Of a stretch of 64,000 nucleotides of DNA, positions 25,168-39,394 are shown piece by piece (positions within the stretch are counted from its first letter, which is position 1; the number at the start of each line of letters is the position of its first letter). Below the pieces are notes generated by a model, which saw nothing but the letters and a program-made list of their open reading frames with translations, made no database searches and was not told the DNA's origin. The stretch is from Auanema rhodensis (Eukaryota; Nematoda; Chromadorea; Rhabditida; Rhabditidae). The position numbers and the translations under genes are program-made. The DNA lies in the NCBI GenBank assembly GCA_964057225.1, contig CAXKVF010000090.1:86823-150822 (forward strand), written 5' to 3'.

Positions 25168-28100
25168 TCCATATTAGTCTAAAAACAAATTTTTATTGAT
25201 ATTGGTTCATGGTAACCATGACTTTGAAATTTACGTGAACTTTAATATATGCTAATTAAATGTACACGTGATGTGCACTTGGTATGTAACTCGCTTCACG
25301 TGAAAGATAAAGAGATGCGGTTTTCAAAATTAGATTCCCCTTGTCCATATTAGTCTAAAAACAAATTTTTATTGATATTGGTTCATGGTAACCATGACTT
25401 TGAAATTTACGTGAACTTTAATTTATGCTAATTAAATGTACACGTGATGTGCACTTGGTATGTAACTCGCTTCACGTGAAAGATAAAGAGATGCGGTTTT
25501 CAAAATTAGATTCCCCATGTCCATATTAGTCTAAAAACAAATTTTTATTGAAATTGCTTCATGGTAACCATGACTTTGAAATTTACGTGAACTTTAATTT
25601 ATGCTAATTAAATGTACACGTGATGTGCACTTGGTATGTAACTCGCTTCACGTGAAAGATAAAGAGATGCGGTTTTCAAAATTAGATTCCCCATGTCCAT
25701 ATTAGTCTAAAAACAAATTTTTATTGATATTGGTTCATGGTAACCATGACTTTGAAATTTACGTGAACTTTAATTTATGCTAATTAAATGTACACGTGAT
25801 GTGCACTTGGTATGTAACTCGCTTCACGTGAAAGATAAAGAGATGCGGTTTTCAAAATTAGATTCCCCATGTCCATATTAGTCTAAAAACAAATTTTTAT
25901 TGATATTGCTTCATGGTAACCATGACTTTGAAATTTACGTGAACTTTAATTTATGCTAATTAAATGTACACGTGATGTGCACTTGGTATGTAACTCGCTT
26001 CACGTGAAAGATAAAGAGATGCGGTTTTCAAAATTAGATTCCCCATGTCCATATTAGTCTAAAAACAAATTTTTATTGATATTGGTTCATGGTAACCATG
26101 ACTTTGAAATTTACGTGAACTTTAATTTATGCTAATTAAATGTACACGTGATGTGCACTTGGTATGTAACTCGCTTCACGTGAAAGATAAAGAGATGCGG
26201 TTTTCAAAATTAGATTCCCCATGTCCATATTAGTCTAAAAACAAATTTTTATTGATATTGGTGCATGGTAACCATGACTTTGAAATTTACGTGAACTTTA
26301 ATTTATGCTAATTAAATGTACACGTTATGTGCACTTGGTATGTAACTCGCTTCACGTGAAAGATAAAGAGATGCGGTTTTCAAAATTAGATTCCCCATGT
26401 CCATATTAGTCTAAAAACAAATTTTTATTGATATTGGTTCATGGTAACCATGACTTTGAAATTTACGTGAACTTTAATTTATGCTAATTAAATGTACACG
26501 TGATGTGCACTTGGTATGTAACTCGCTTCACGTGAAAGATAAAGAGATGCGGTTTTCAAAATTAGATTCCCCATGTCCATATTAGTCTAAAAACAAATTT
26601 TTATTGATATTGCTTCATGGTAACCATGACTTTGAAATTTACGTGAACTTTAATTTATGCTAATTAAATGTACACGTGATGTGCACTTGGTATGTAACTC
26701 GCTTCACGTGAAAGATAAAGAGATGCGGTTTTCAAAATTAGATTCCCCATGTCCATATTAGTCTAAAAACAAATTTTTATTGATATTGGTTCATGGTAAC
26801 CATGACTTTGAAATTTACGTGAACTTTAATTTATGCTAATTAAATGTACACGTGATGTGCACTTGGTATGTAACTCGCTTCACGTGAAAGATAAAGAGAT
26901 GCGGTTTTCAAAATTAGATTCCCCATGTCCATATTAGTCTAAAAACAAATTTTTATTGATATTGGTTCATGGTAACCATGACTTTGAAATTTACGTGAAC
27001 TTTAATTTATGCTAATTAAATGTACACGTGATGTGCACTTGGTATGTAACTCGCTTCACGTGAAAGATAAAGAGATGCGGTTTTCAAAATTAGATTCCCC
27101 ATGTCCATATTAGTCTAAAAACAAATTTTTATTGATATTGGTGCATGGTAACCATGACTTTGAAATTTACGTGAACTTTAATTTATGCTAATTAAATGTA
27201 CACGTGATGTGCACTTGGTATGCAACTCGCTTCACGTGAAAGATAAAGAAATGCGGTTTTCAAAATTAGATTCCCCATGTCCATATTAGTCTAAAAACAA
27301 ATTTTTATTGATATTGGTGCATGGTAACCATGACTTTGAAATTTACGTGAACTTTAATTTATGCTAATTAAATGTACACGTGATGTGCACTTGGTATGTA
27401 ACTCGCTTCACGTGAAAGATAAAGAAATGCGGTTTTCAAAATTAGATTCCCCATGTCCATATTAGTCTAAAAACAAATTTTTATTGATATTGGTTCATGG
27501 TAACCATGACTTTGAAATTTACGTGAACTTTAATTTATGCTAATTAAATGTACACGTTATGTGCACTTGGTATGTAACTCGCTTCACGTGAAAGATAAAG
27601 AGATGCGGTTTTCAAAATTAGATTCCCCATGTCCATATTAGTCTAAAAACAAATTTTTATTGATATTGGTTCATGGTAACCATGACTTTGAAATTTACGT
27701 GAACTTTAATTTATGCTAATTAAATGTACACGTGATGTGCACTTGGTATGTAACTCGCTTCACGTGAAAGATAAAGAGATGCGGTTTTCAAAATTAGATT
27801 CCCCATGTCCATATTAGTCTAAAAACAAATTTTTATTGATATTGCTTCATGGTAACCATGACTTTGAAATTTACGTGAACTTTAATTTATGCTAATTAAA
27901 TGTACACGTGATGTGCACTTGGTATGTAACTCGCTTCACGTGAAAGATAAAGAGATGCGGTTTTCAAAATTAGATTCCTCATGTCCATATTAGTCTAAAA
28001 ACAAATTTTTATTGATATTGGTTCATGGTAACCATGACTTTGAAATTTACGTGAACTTTAATTTATGCTAATTAAATGTACACGTGATGTGCACTTGGTA

Positions 28101-29919
28101 TGTAACTCGCTTCACGTGAAAGATAAAGAGATGCGGTTTTCAAAATTAGATTCCCCATGTCCATATTAGTCTAAAAACAAATTTTTATTGATATTGCTTC
28201 ATGGTAACCATGACTTTGAAATTTACGTGAACTTTAATTTATGCTAATTAAATGTACACGTGATGTGCACTTGGTATGTAACTCGCTTCACGTGAAAGAT
28301 AAAGAGATGCGGTTTTCAAAATTAGATTCCCCATGTCCATATTAGTCTAAAAACAAATTTTTATTGATATTGGTTCATGGTAACCATGACTTTGAAATTT
28401 ACGTGAACTTTAATTTATGCTAATTAAATGTACACGTGATGTGCACTTGGTATATAACTCGCTTCACGTGAAAGATAAAGAGATGCGGTTTTCAAAATTA
28501 GATTCCCCATGTCCATATTAGTCTAAAAACAAATTTTTATTGATATTGGTGCATGGTAACCATGACTTTGAAATTTACGTGAACTTTAATTTATGCTAAT
28601 TAAATGTACACGTGATGTGCACTTGGTATGTAACTCGCTTCACGTGAAAGATAAAGAAATGCGGTTTTCAAAATTAGATTCCCCATGTCCATATTAGTCT
28701 AAAAACAAATTTTTATTGATATTGGTTCATGGTAACCATGACTTTGAAATTTACGTGAACTTTAATTTATGCTAATTAAATGTACACGTTATGTGCACTT
28801 GGTATGTAACTCGCTTCACGTGAAAGATAAAGAGATGCGGTTTTCAAAATTAGATTCCCCATGTCCATATTAGTCTAAAAACAAATTTTTATTGATATTG
28901 GTTCATGGTAACCATGACTTTGAAATTTACGTGAACTTTAATTTATGCTAATTAAATGTACACGTGATGTGCACTTGGTATGTAACTCGCTTCACGTGAA
29001 AGATAAAGAGATGCGGTTTTCAAAATTAGATTCCCCATGTCCATATTAGTCTAAAAACAAATTTTTATTGATATTGCTTCATGGTAACCATGACTTTGAA
29101 ATTTACGTGAACTTTAATTTATGCTAATTAAATGTACACGTGATGTGCACTTGGTATGTAACTCGCTTCACGTGAAAGATAAAGAGATGCGGTTTTCAAA
29201 ATTAGATTCCCCATGTCCATATTAGTCTAAAAACAAATTTTTATTGATATTGGTTCATGGTAACCATGACTTTGAAATTTACGTGAACTTTAATTTATGC
29301 TAATTAAATGTACACGTGATGTGCACTTGGTATGTAACTCGCTTCACGTGAAAGATAAAGAGATGCGGTTTTCAAAATTAGATTCCCCATGTCCATATTA
29401 GTCTAAAAACAAATTTTTATTGATATTGGTTCATGGTAACCATGACTTTGAAATTTACGTGAACTTTAATTTATGCTAATTAAATGTACACGTGATGTGC
29501 ACTTGGTATGTAACTCGCTTCACGTGAAAGATAAAGAGATGCGGTTTTCAAAATTAGATTCCCCATGTCCATATTAGTCTAAAAACAAATTTTTATTGAT
29601 ATTGGTGCATGGTAACCATGACTTTGAAATTTACGTGAACTTTAATTTATGCTAATTAAATGTACACGTGATGTGCACTTGGTATGTAACTCGCTTCACG
29701 TGAAAGATAAAGAAATGCGGTTTTCAAAATTAGATTCCCCATGTCCATATTAGTCTAAAAACAAATTTTTATTGATATTGGTTCATGGTAACCATGACTT
29801 TGAAATTTACGTGAACTTTAATTTATGCTAATTAAATGTACACGTGATGTGCACTTGGTATGTAACTCGCTTCACGTGAAAGATAAAGAGATGCGGTTTT
29901 CAAAATTAGATTCCCCATG
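25168..29919 (+). repeat. Loose 7-monomer pattern
   Basis: CACGTTATG, a rare change in the first CACGTG region, occurs at 26326, 27558 and 28790, exactly 1232 bp (7 monomers) apart. Each is followed by classes 1, 3, 1 and later a class 2 GAAATG copy. The match is imperfect: the first marker monomer is class 2, the others class 1, and one cycle has an extra class 3 copy with CCTCATG (monomer 159). The 7-monomer spacing is the same as in the first 2.8 kb, but the markers differ. Confidence 0.65.
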
Positions 29920-31446
29920 TCCATATTAGTCTAAAAACAAATTTTTATTGATATTGGTGCATGGTAACCATGACTTTGAATTTTACGTGAACTTTAATTT
30001 ATGCTAATTAAATGTACACGTGATGTGCACTTGGTATGTAACTCGCTTCACGTGAAAGATAAAGAGATGCGGTTTTCAAAATTAGATTCCCCATGTCCAT
30101 ATTAGTCTAAAAACAAATTTTTATTGATATTGGTTCATGGTAACCATGACTTTGAAATTTACGTGAACTTTAATTTATGCTAATTAAATGTACACGTGAT
30201 GTGCACTTGGTATGTAACTCGCTTCACGTGAAAGATAAAGAGATGCGGTTTTCAAAATTAGATTCCCCATGTCCATATTAGTCTAAAAACAAATTTTTAT
30301 TGATATTGCTTCATGGTAACCGTGACTTTGAAATTTACGTGAACTTTAATTTATGCTAATTAAATGTACACGTGATGTGCACTTGGTATGTAACTCGCTT
30401 CACGTGAAAGATAAAGAGATGCGGTTTTCAAAATTAGATTCCCCATGTCCATATTAGTCTAAAAACAAATTTTTATTGATATTGGTTCATGGTAACCATG
30501 ACTTTGAAATTTACGTGAACTTTAATTTATGCTAATTAAATGTACACGTGATGTGCACTTGGTATGTAACTCGCTTCACGTGAAAGATAAAGAGATGCGG
30601 TTTTCAAAATTAGATTCCCCATGTCCATATTAGTCTAAAAACAAATTTTTATTGATATTGGTTCATGGTAACCATGACTTTGAAATTTACGTGAACTTTA
30701 ATTTATGCTAATTAAATGTACACGTGATGTGCACTTGGTATGTAACTCGCTTCACGTGAAAGATAAAGAGATGCGGTTTTCAAAATTAGATTCCCCATGT
30801 CCATATTAGTCTAAAAACAAATTTTTATTGATATTGGTGCATGGTAACCATGACTTTGAATTTTACGTGAACTTTAATTTATGCTAATTAAATGTACACG
30901 TGATGTGCACTTGGTATGTAACTCGCTTCACGTGAAAGATAAAGAGATGCGGTTTTCAAAATTAGATTCCCCATGTCCATATTAGTCTAAAAACAAATTT
31001 TTATTGATATTGGTTCATGGTAACCATGACTTTGAAATTTACGTGAACTTTAATTTATGCTAATTAAATGTACACGTGATGTGCACTTGGTATGTAACTC
31101 GCTTCACGTGAAAGATAAAGAGATGCGGTTTTCAAAATTAGATTCCCCATGTCCATATTAGTCTAAAAACAAATTTTTATTGATATTGCTTCATGGTAAC
31201 CATGACTTTGAAATTTACGTGAACTTTAATTTATGCTAATTAAATGTACACGTGATGTGCACTTGGTATGTAACTCGCTTCACGTGAAAGATAAAGAGAT
31301 GCGGTTTTCAAAATTAGATTCCCCATGTCCATATTAGTCTGAAAACAAATTTTTATTGATATTGGTTCATGGTAACCATGACTTTGAAATTTACGTGAAC
31401 TTTAATTTATGCTAATTAAATGTACACGTGATGTGCACTTGGTATG
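29920..31446 (+). repeat. GAATTTTAC-marked monomers
   Basis: Monomers 171 and 176 (class 2 with GAATTTTAC, 880 bp apart) are followed by classes 1, 3, 1. Monomer 173 has ACCGTG, which reappears in monomers 198 and 209. The GAATTTTAC change in a class 2 copy is also found at monomers 21 and 43, more than 20 kb away, and at 196, 207 and 212. From 30947 to 31709 the sequence matches 39395-40157, offset by 48 monomers, sharing GTCTGAAAA and TATATAAC. Confidence 0.65.
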
Positions 31447-32881
31447 TAACTCGCTTCACGTGAAAGATAAAGAGATGCGGTTTTCAAAATTAGATTCCCC
31501 ATGTCCATATTAGTCTAAAAACAAATTTTTATTGATATTGGTGCATGGTAACCATGACTTTGAAATTTACGTGAACTTTAATTTATGCTAATTAAATGTA
31601 CACGTGATGTGCACTTGGTATATAACTCGCTTCACGTGAAAGATAAAGAGATGCGGTTTTCAAAATTAGATTCCCCATGTCCATATTAGTCTAAAAACAA
31701 ATTTTTATTAATATTGCTTCATGGTAACCATGACTTTGAAATTTACGTGAACTTTAATTTATGCTAATTAAATGTACACGTGATGTGCACTTGGTATGTA
31801 ACTCGCTTCACGTGAAAGATAAAGAGATGCGGTTTTCAAAATTAGATTCCCCATGTCCATATTAGTCTAAAAACAAATTTTTATTGATATTGGTTCATGG
31901 TAACCATGACTTTGAAATTTACGTGAACTTTAATTTATGCTAATTAAATGTACACGTGATGTGCACTTGGTATGTAACTCGCTTCACGTGAAAGATAAAG
32001 AGATGCGGTTTTCAAAATTAGATTCCCCATGTCCATATTAGTCTAAACACAAATTTTTATTGATATTGGTTCATGGTAACCATGACTTTGAAATTTACGT
32101 GAACTTTAATTTATGCTAATTAAATGTACACGTGATGTGCACTTGGTATGTAACTCGCTTCACGTGAAAGATAAAGAGATGCGGTTTTCAAAATTAGATT
32201 CCCCATGTCCATATTAGTCTAAAAACAAATTTTTATTGATATTGGTTCATGGTAACCATGACTTTGAAATTTACGTGAACTTTAATTTATGCTAATTAAA
32301 TGTACACGTGATGTGCACTTGGTATGTAACTCGCTTCACGTGAAAGATAAAGAGATGCGGTTTTCAAAATTAGATTCCCCATGTCCATATTAGTCTAAAA
32401 ACAAATTTTTATTGATATTGCTTCATGGTAACCATGACTTTGAAGTTTACGTGAACTTTAATTTATGCTAATTAAATGTACACGTGATGTGCACTTGGTA
32501 TGTAACTCGCTTCACGTGAAAGATAAAGAGATGCGGTTTTCAAAATTAGATTCCCCATGTCCATATTAGTCTAAAAACAAATTTGTATTGATATTGGTTC
32601 ATGGTAACCATGACTTTGAAATTTACGTGAACTTTAATTTATGCTAATTAAATGTACACGTGATGTGCACTTGGTATGTAACTCGCTTCACGTGAAAGAT
32701 AAAGAGATGCGGTTTTCAAAATTAGATTCCCCATGTCCATATTAGTCTAAAAACAAATTTTTATTGATATTGGTGCATGGTAACCATGACTTTGAAATTT
32801 ACGTGAACTTTAATTTATGCTAATTAAATGTACACGTGATGTGCACTTGGTATGTAACTCGCTTCACGTGAAAGATAAAGA
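31447..32881 (+). repeat. Duplicated block, copy 1 (35-monomer offset)
   Basis: This matches 37607-39041 at an offset of 6160 bp (35 x 176). Rare shared markers are TATATAAC at the 31621 region, TTATTAATATT with A at 31710, CTAAACAC in monomer 183, GAAGTTTAC in 185 and ATTTGTATTG in 186. The limits are G at position 119 of monomer 179 and G at position 147 of monomer 187, which differ in the other copy. Confidence 0.85.
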
Positions 32882-35800
32882 GATGCGGTTTTCAAAATTA
32901 GATTCCCCATGTCCATATTAGTCTAAAAACAAATTTTTATTGATATTGGTTCATGGTAACCATGACTTTGAAATTTACGTGAACTTTAATTTATGCTAAT
33001 TAAATGTACACGTGATGTGCACTTGGTATGTAACTCGCTTCACGTGAAAGATAAAGAGATGCGGTTTTCAAAATTAGATTCCCCATGTCCATATTAGTCT
33101 AAAAACAAATTTTTATTGATATTGGTGCATGGTAACCATGACTTTGAAATTTACGTGAACTTTAATTTATGCTAATTAAATGTACACGTGATGTGCACTT
33201 GGTATGTAACTCGCTTCACGTGAAAGATAAAGAGATGCGGTTTTCAAAATTAGATTCCCCATGTCCATATTAGTCTAAAAACAAATTTTTATTGATATTG
33301 GTGCATGGTAACCATGACTTTGAAATTTACGTGAACTTTAATTTATGCTAATTAAATGTACACGTGATGTGCACTTGGTATGTAACTCGCTTCACGTGAA
33401 AGATAAAGAAATGCGGTTTTCAAAATTAGATTCCCCATGTCCATATTAGTCTAAAAACAAATTTTTATTGATATTGGTGCATGGTAACCATGACTTTGAA
33501 ATTTACGTGAACTTTAATTTATGCTAATTAAATGTACACGTTATGTGCACTTGGTATGTAACTCGCTTCACGTGAAAGATAAAGAGATGCGGTTTTCAAA
33601 ATTAGATTCCCCATGTCCATATTAGTCTAAAAACAAATTTTTATTGATATTGGTTCATGGTAACCATGACTTTGAAATTTACGTGAACTTTAATTTATGC
33701 TAATTAAATGTACACGTGATGTGCACTTGGTATGTAACTCGCTTCACGTGAAAGATAAAGAGATGCGGTTTTCAAAATTAGATTCCCCATGTCCATATTA
33801 GTCTAAAAACAAATTTTTATTGTTATTGCTTCATGGTAACCATGACTTTGAAATTTACGTGAACTTTAATTTATGCTAATTAAATGTACACGTGATGTGC
33901 ACTTGGTATGTAACTCGCTTCACGTGAAAGATAAAGAGATGCGGTTTTCAAAATTAGGTTCCCCATGTCCATATTAGTCTAAAAACAAATTTTTATTGAT
34001 ATTGGTTCATGGTAACCATGACTTTGAAATTTACGTGAACTTTAATTTATGCTAATTAAATGTACACGTGATGTGCACTTGGTATGTAACTCGCTTCACG
34101 TGAAAGATAAAGAGATGCGGTTTTCAAAATTAGATTCCCCATGTCCATATTAGTCTAAAAACAAATTTTTATTGATATTGGTTCATGGTAACCATGACTT
34201 TGAAATTTACGTGAACTTTAATTTATGCTAATTAAATGTACACGTGATGTGCACTTGGTATGTAACTCGCTTCACGTGAAAGATAAAGAGATGCGGTTTT
34301 CAAAATTAGATTCCCCATGTCCATATTAGTCTAAAAACAAATTTTTATTGATATTGGTGCATGGTAACCATGACTTTGAATTTTACGTGAACTTTAATTT
34401 ATGCTAATTAAATGTACACGTGATGTGCACTTGGTATGTAACTCGCTTCACGTGAAAGATAAAGAGATGAGGTTTTCAAAATTAGATTCCCCATGTCCAT
34501 ATTAGTCTAAAAACAAATTTTTATTGATATTGGTTCATGGTAACCATGACTTTGAAATTTACGTGAACTTTAATTTATGCTAATTAAATGTACACGTGAT
34601 GTGCACTTGGTATGTAACTCGCTTCACGTGAAAGATAAAGAGATGCGGTTTTCAAAATTAGATTCCCCATGTCCATATTAGTCTAAAAACAAATTTTTAT
34701 TGATATTGCTTCATGGTAACCGTGACTTTGAAATTTACGTGAACTTTAATTTATGCTAATTAAATGTACACGTGATGTGCACTTGGTATGTAACTCGCTT
34801 CACGTGAAAGATAAAGAGATGCGGTTTTCAAAATTAGATTCCCCATGTCCATATTAGTCTAAAAACAAATTTTTATTGATATTGGTTCATGGTAACCATG
34901 ACTTTGAAATTTACGTGAACTTTAATTTATGCTAATTAAATGTACACGTGATGTGCACTTGGTATGTAACTCGCTTCACGTGAAAGATAAAGAGATGCGG
35001 TTTTCAAAATTAGATTCCCCATGTCCATATTAGTCTAAAAACAAATTTTTATTGATATTGGTGCATGGTAACCATGACTTTGAAATTTACGTGAACTTTA
35101 ATTTATGCTAATTAAATGTACACGTGATGTGCACTTGGTATGTAACTCGCTTCACGTGAAAGATAAAGAGATGCGGTTTTCAAAATTAGATTCCCCATGT
35201 CCATATTAGTCTAAAAACAAATTTTTATTGATATTGGTGCATGGTAACCATGACTTTGAAATTTACGTGAACTTTAATTTATGCTAATTAAATGTACACG
35301 TGATGTGCACTTGGTATGTAACTCGCTTCACGTGAAAGATAAAGAAATGCGGTTTTCAAAATTAGATTCCCCATGTCCATATTAGTCTAAAAACAAATTT
35401 TTATTGATATTGGTGCATGGTAACCATGACTTTGAAATTTACGTGAACTTTAATTTATGCTAATTAAATGTACACGTTATGTGCACTTGGTATGTAACTC
35501 GCTTCACGTGAAAGATAAAGAGATGCGGTTTTCAAAATTAGATTCCCCATGTCCATATTAGTCTAAAAACAAATTTTTATTGATATTGGTTCATGGTAAC
35601 CATGACTTTGAAATTTACGTGAACTTTAATTTATGCTAATTAAATGTACACGTGATGTGCACTTGGTATGTAACTCGCTTCACGTGAAAGATAAAGAGAT
35701 GCGGTTTTCAAAATTAGATTCCCCATGTCCATATTAGTCTAAAAACAAATTTTTATTGTTATTGCTTCATGGTAACCATGACTTTGAAATTTACGTGAAC

Positions 35801-36998
35801 TTTAATTTATGCTAATTAAATGTACACGTGATGTGCACTTGGTATGTAACTCGCTTCACGTGAAAGATAAAGAGATGCGGTTTTCAAAATTAGATTCCCC
35901 ATGTCCATATTAGTCTAAAAACAAATTTTTATTGATATTGGTTCATGGTAACCATGACTTTGAAATTTACGTGAACTTTAATTTATGCTAATTAAATGTA
36001 CACGTGATGTGCACTTGGTATGTAACTCGCTTCACGTGAAAGATAAAGAGATGCGGTTTTCAAAATTAGATTCCCCATGTCCATATTAGTCTAAAAACAA
36101 ATTTTTATTGATATTGGTTCATGGTAACCATGACTTTGAAATTTACGTGAACTTTAATTTATGCTAATTAAATGTACACGTGATGTGCACTTGGTATGTA
36201 ACTCGCTTCACGTGAAAGATAAAGAGATGCGGTTTTCAAAATTAGATTCCCCATGTCCATATTAGTCTAAAAACAAATTTTTATTGATATTGGTGCATGG
36301 TAACCATGACTTTGAATTTTACGTGAACTTTAATTTATGCTAATTAAATGTACACGTGATGTGCACTTGTTATGTAACTCGCTTCACGTGAAAGATAAAG
36401 AGATGCGGTTTTCAAAATTAGATTCCCCATGTCCATATTAGTCTAAAAACAAATTTTTATTGATATTGGTTCATGGTAACCATGACTTTGAAATTTACGT
36501 GAACTTTAATTTATGCTAATTAAATGTACACGTGATGTGCACTTGGTATGTAACTCGCTTCACGTGAAAGATAAAGAGATGCGGTTTTCAAAATTAGATT
36601 CCCCATGTCCATATTAGTCTAAAAACAAATTTTTATTGATATTGCTTCATGGTAACCGTGACTTTGAAATTTACGTGAACTTTAATTTATGCTAATTAAA
36701 TGTACATGTGATGTGCACTTGGTATGTAACTCGCTTCACGTGAAAGATAAAGAGATGCGGTTTTCAAAATTAGATTCCCCATGTCCATATTAGTCTAAAA
36801 ACAAATTTTTATTGATATTGGTTCATGGTAACCATGACTTTGAAATTTACGTGAACTTTAATTTATGCTAATTAAATGTACACGTGATGTGCACTTGGTA
36901 TGTAACTCGCTTCACGTGAAAGATAAAGAGATGCGGTTTTTAAAATTAGATTCCCCATGTCCATATTAGTCTAAAAACAAATTTTTATTGATATTGGT
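32788..36998 (+). repeat. 11-monomer tandem higher-order repeat (1936 bp), about 2.2 copies
   Basis: Monomers 189-199 and 200-210 share the series 2, 2 (GAAATG), 2 (CACGTTATG), 1, 3 (TTGTTATTGC), 1, 1, 2 (GAATTTTAC), 1, 3 (ACCGTG), 1. Five private differences were noted (33958, 34470, 36370, 36707, 36941), about 0.3%. The series combines markers first seen in the 26-31 kb region, so the HOR was assembled from older neighbours and then duplicated. One of the clearest HORs in the window. Confidence 0.88.
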
Positions 36999-37606
36999 TC
37001 ATGGTAACCATGACTTTGAAATTTACGTGAACTTTAATTTATGCTAATTAAATGTACACGTGATGTGCACTTGGTATGTAACTCGCTTCACGTGAAAGAT
37101 AAAGAGATGCGGTTTTCAAAATTAGATTCCCCATGTCCATATTAGTCTAAAAACAAATTTTTATTGATATTGGTGCATGGTAACCATGACTTTGAATTTT
37201 ACGTGAACTTTAATTTATGCTAATTAAATGTACACGTGATGTGCACTTGGTATGTAACTCGCTTCACGTGAAAGATAAAGAGATGCGGTTTTCAAAATTA
37301 GATTCCCCATGTCCATATTAGTCTAAAAACAAATTTTTATTGATATTGCTTCATGGTAACCATGACTTTGAAATTTACGTGAACTTTAATTTATGCTAAT
37401 TAAATGTACACGTGATGTGCACTTGGTATGTAACTCGCTTCACGTGAAAGATAAAGAGATGCGGTTTTCAAAATTAGATTCCCCATGTCCATATTAGTCT
37501 AAAAACAAATTTTTATTGATATTGCTTCATGGTAACCATGACTTTGAAATTTACGTGAACTTTAATTTATGCTAATTAAATGTACACGTGATGTGCACTT
37601 GGTATA

Positions 37607-39041
37607 TAACTCGCTTCACGTGAAAGATAAAGAGATGCGGTTTTCAAAATTAGATTCCCCATGTCCATATTAGTCTAAAAACAAATTTTCATTGATATTG
37701 GTGCATGGTAACCATGACTTTGAAATTTACGTGAACTTTAATTTATGCTAATTAAATGTACACGTGATGTGCACTTGGTATATAACTCGCTTCACGTGAA
37801 AGATAAAGAGATGCGGTTTTCAAAATTAGATTCCCCATGTCCATATTAGTCTAAAAACAAATTTTTATTAATATTGCTTCATGGTAACCATGACTTTGAA
37901 ATTTACGTGAACTTTAATTTATGCTAATTAAATGTACACGTGATGTGCACTTGGTATGTAACTCGCTTCACGTGAAAGATAAAGAGATGCGGTTTTCAAA
38001 ATTAGATTCCCCATGTCCATATTAGTCTAAAAACAAATTTTTATTGATATTGGTTCATGGTAACCATGACTTTGAAATTTACGTGAACTTTAATTTATGC
38101 TAATTAAATGTACACGTGATGTGCACTTGGTATGTAACTCGCTTCACGTGAAAGATAAAGAGATGCGGTTTTCAAAATTAGATTCCCCATGTCCATATTA
38201 GTCTAAACACAAATTTTTATTGATATTGGTTCATGGTAACCATGACTTTGAAATTTACGTGAACTTTAATTTATGCTAATTAAATGTACACGTGATGTGC
38301 ACTTGGTATGTAACTCGGTTCACGTGAAAGATAAAGAGATGCGGTTTTCAAAATTAGATTCCCCATGTCCATATTAGTCTAAAAACAAATTTTTATTGAT
38401 ATTGGTTCATGGTAACCATGACTTTGAAATTTACGTGAACTTTAATTTATGCTAATTAAATGTACACGTGATGTGCACTTGGTATGTAACTCGCTTCACG
38501 TGAAAGATAAAGAGATGCGGTTTTCAAAATTAGATTCCCCATGTCCATATTAGTCTAAAAACAAATTTTTATTGATATTGCTTCATGGTAACCATGACTT
38601 TGAAGTTTACGTGAACTTTAATTTATGCTAATTAAATGTACACGTGATGTGCACTTGGTATGTAACTCGCTTCACGTGAAAGATAAAGAGATGCGGTTTT
38701 CAAAATTAGATTCCCCATGTCCATATTAGTCTAAAAACAAATTTGTATTGATATTGGTTCATGGTAACCATGACTTTGAAATTTACGTGAACTTTAATTT
38801 ATGCTAATTAAATGTACACGTGATGTGCACTTGGTATGTAACTCGCTTCACGTGAAAGATAAAGAGATGCGGTTTTCAAAATTAGATTCCCCATGTCCAT
38901 ATTAGTCTAAAAACAAATTTTTATTGATATTGGTGCATGGTAACCATGACTTTGAAATTTACGTGAACTTTAATTTATGCTAATTAAATGTACACGTGAT
39001 GTGCACTTGGTATGTAACTCGCTTCACGTGAAAGATAAAGA
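37607..39041 (+). repeat. Duplicated block, copy 2 (35-monomer offset)
   Basis: This repeats the markers of 31447-32881: A at 37870, CTAAACAC in monomer 218, GAAGTTTAC in 220, ATTTGTATTG in 221. Private changes seen are C at 37690 and G at 38318. The copy sits just downstream of the 11-monomer HOR, so that HOR is bracketed by the two copies. Upstream, monomers 211-214 (1, 2, 3, 3) fill the gap. Confidence 0.85.
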
Positions 39042-39394
39042 AATGCGGTTTTCAAAATTAGATTCCCCATGTCCATATTAGTCTAAAAACAAATTTTTAT
39101 TGATATTGGTTCATGGTAACCATGACTTTGAAATTTACGTGAACTTTAATTTATGCTAATTAAATGTACACGTGATGTGCACTTGGTATGTAACTCGCTT
39201 CACGTGAAAGATAAAGAGATGCGGTTTTCAAAATTAGATTCCCCATGTCCATATTAGTCTAAAAACAAATTTTTATTGATATTGGTGCATGGTAACCATG
39301 ACTTTGAAATTTACGTGAACTTTAATTTATGCTAATTAAATGTACACGTGATGTGCACTTGGTATGTAACTCGCTTCACGTGAAAGATAAAGAA

